The notes under the pieces are model-generated. The model saw nothing but the letters and a program-made list of their open reading frames with translations. It ran no database searches and was not told the origin of the DNA. This document shows positions 5,549-6,129 of a stretch of DNA of 6,129 bases, piece by piece. Position 1 is the stretch's first letter, and the number at the start of each line of letters is the position of its first letter. The DNA is from Pseudomonadota bacterium (GTDB lineage: Bacteria > Pseudomonadota > Alphaproteobacteria > Rhizobiales > Xanthobacteraceae), in contig JAEYTJ010000102.1 in assembly GCA_023434095.1 (NCBI GenBank), forward strand, positions 1 through 6,129, in the 5' to 3' direction. Made by a program: the position numbers and the translations under genes.

Positions 5549-6129
5549 TCAGAATTCGATCTCGTCGTCCGCGCCCGGCCCGTCGTCGCGGGCGGCCATC
5601 AGATCGGCGTCGGTCATGTCGGCGTCGCCGGTGAAGCCGCCGGCGGGCTCCTCCGGAGCGAGGGAGCGCACATCGACGATGGTGGCGCCGGGAAAACGCG
5701 CCAGCGCCGCCGCCACCAGCGGGTCGGCGCGCACGCCGGTCATCATCGCGTCGCGCTGGGCGGCGGCCTTCTCGGCGAGCGTCGGTTCGCCCTCCTCGCG
5801 CGAGAGCGCCACCAGCCAGCGCCGGCCGGTCCATTCCGAGAGCTTGGACTGCAGTTCCTGAATGAGATTCGGCGCGCCGCCGGGGGCGAGCGCCACTTCC
5901 ATCTGCCCGTCTTCGAAGGAGACGAGGCGCAGGCTGTTCTCCAGCGCGAATTTGAGCTTGAGATCGCGCCGGGCGGCGGCGAGGGCGACGAGGTCCTCGA
6001 AGGTCGCCACCGCGAGGCCGGGCGTCGGCGCGGGCGCCGGGGCGGCCGGGCGGGGCGCGCTGCGGGAGGCGACGGAGAGATGGCTCGCCGCACTCGGCGC
6101 GGCCGAGGGAGCGGGGGACGGCGCAGGGA
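5549..6129 (-). CDS. dnaX: DNA polymerase III subunit gamma/tau, C-terminal part (5' end outside window)
   Basis: The frame stays open on the minus strand from the window edge to a TGA at 5549-5551, giving 192 complete codons of the 3' end. The visible part starts with a Pro/Ala/Ser-rich linker (residues 1-39 as seen), typical of the flexible segment after the clamp-loader AAA+ domains. A folded domain follows (about 41-150): FEDLVALAAARRDLKLKFALENSLRLVSFEDG, then APNLIQELQSKLSEWTGRRWLVALS and the segment FPGATIVDVR. This matches my memory of the C-terminal domain of alphaproteobacterial DnaX. The protein ends in an acidic tail (DDGPGADDEIEF). In tau, the C-terminal part links the clamp loader to the polymerase core and helicase. 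The GTG at 6010 is an internal valine and not a start. The identification rests on this domain and on ybaB lying 14 bases downstream, the usual dnaX-ybaB order. The ATPase domains are outside the window, so they and any frameshift site for gamma cannot be judged. Confidence 0.88.
   Translation of the reverse strand, partial: PAPSPAPSAAPSAASHLSVASRSAPRPAAPAPAPTPGLAVATFEDLVALAAARRDLKLKFALENSLRLVSFEDGQMEVALAPGGAPNLIQELQSKLSEWTGRRWLVALSREEGEPTLAEKAAAQRDAMMTGVRADPLVAAALARFPGATIVDVRSLAPEEPAGGFTGDADMTDADLMAARDDGPGADDEIEF

Noticed and set aside
5535..5834. Upstream extension of the ybaB frame on the minus strand
   Set aside because: It overlaps dnaX in another frame, is Arg/Gly-rich without a domain, and the ATG at 5534 with AGGAG matches the family N-terminus.
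4999..5861. Plus-strand open frames of 211 and 231 codons opposite ybaB and dnaX
   Set aside because: They are shadows of well-supported minus-strand genes and resemble no protein family I know.
5549..6129. Programmed frameshift site for gamma versus tau in dnaX
   Set aside because: No A-rich slippery heptamer is present in the visible part; such a site would lie further 5', outside the window.

Overview
The window is a GC-rich stretch of a bacterial chromosome with dense coding and long shadow frames on the opposite strand. Gene content and protein style (a one-piece LplT-Aas fusion, and a DnaX C-terminal domain followed by YbaB) point to an alphaproteobacterium. Within that class the order Hyphomicrobiales, possibly near Xanthobacteraceae, is a guess from general resemblance and was not tested.

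Layout. (1) 1-918, plus strand: the 3' part of a major facilitator superfamily (MFS) transporter gene whose 5' end lies outside the window. (2) 919-1029: a 111-bp gap that holds a strong imperfect 24-bp palindrome (987-1010) just upstream of the next gene, a possible -35 box and a good ribosome binding site. (3) 1030-4437, plus strand: a large fused gene encoding, in order, an LplT-type lysophospholipid transporter, a PlsC-type acyltransferase and an AMP-binding acyl-ACP synthetase. (4) 4434-5027, plus strand: a TetR-family regulator that overlaps the fused gene by four bases (ATGA). (5) 5028-5213: a 186-bp spacer between converging genes, packed with inverted repeats. (6) 5214-5534, minus strand: ybaB (EbfC family). 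(7) 5549-6129, minus strand: the 3' part of dnaX, encoding the C-terminal region of the DNA polymerase III tau subunit.

How the genes fit together. The fused protein should do the whole lysophospholipid salvage cycle at the inner membrane: move 2-acyl lysophospholipid to the cytoplasmic leaflet, activate a fatty acid onto ACP, and re-acylate the sn-1 position. The translationally coupled TetR protein is the natural candidate to bind the palindrome in front of the operon, giving an autoregulated lipid-repair unit with a probable lipid-related ligand. The minus-strand pair is the common replication/nucleoid cluster dnaX-ybaB. The recR gene that often follows ybaB is absent, and the cluster instead runs head-on into the lipid operon across the palindrome-rich spacer.

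No mobile element, CRISPR array, tRNA or rRNA was seen. The most useful observation is the regulator-operator pairing around the fused lplT-aas gene. The rest is largely ordinary chromosomal content.
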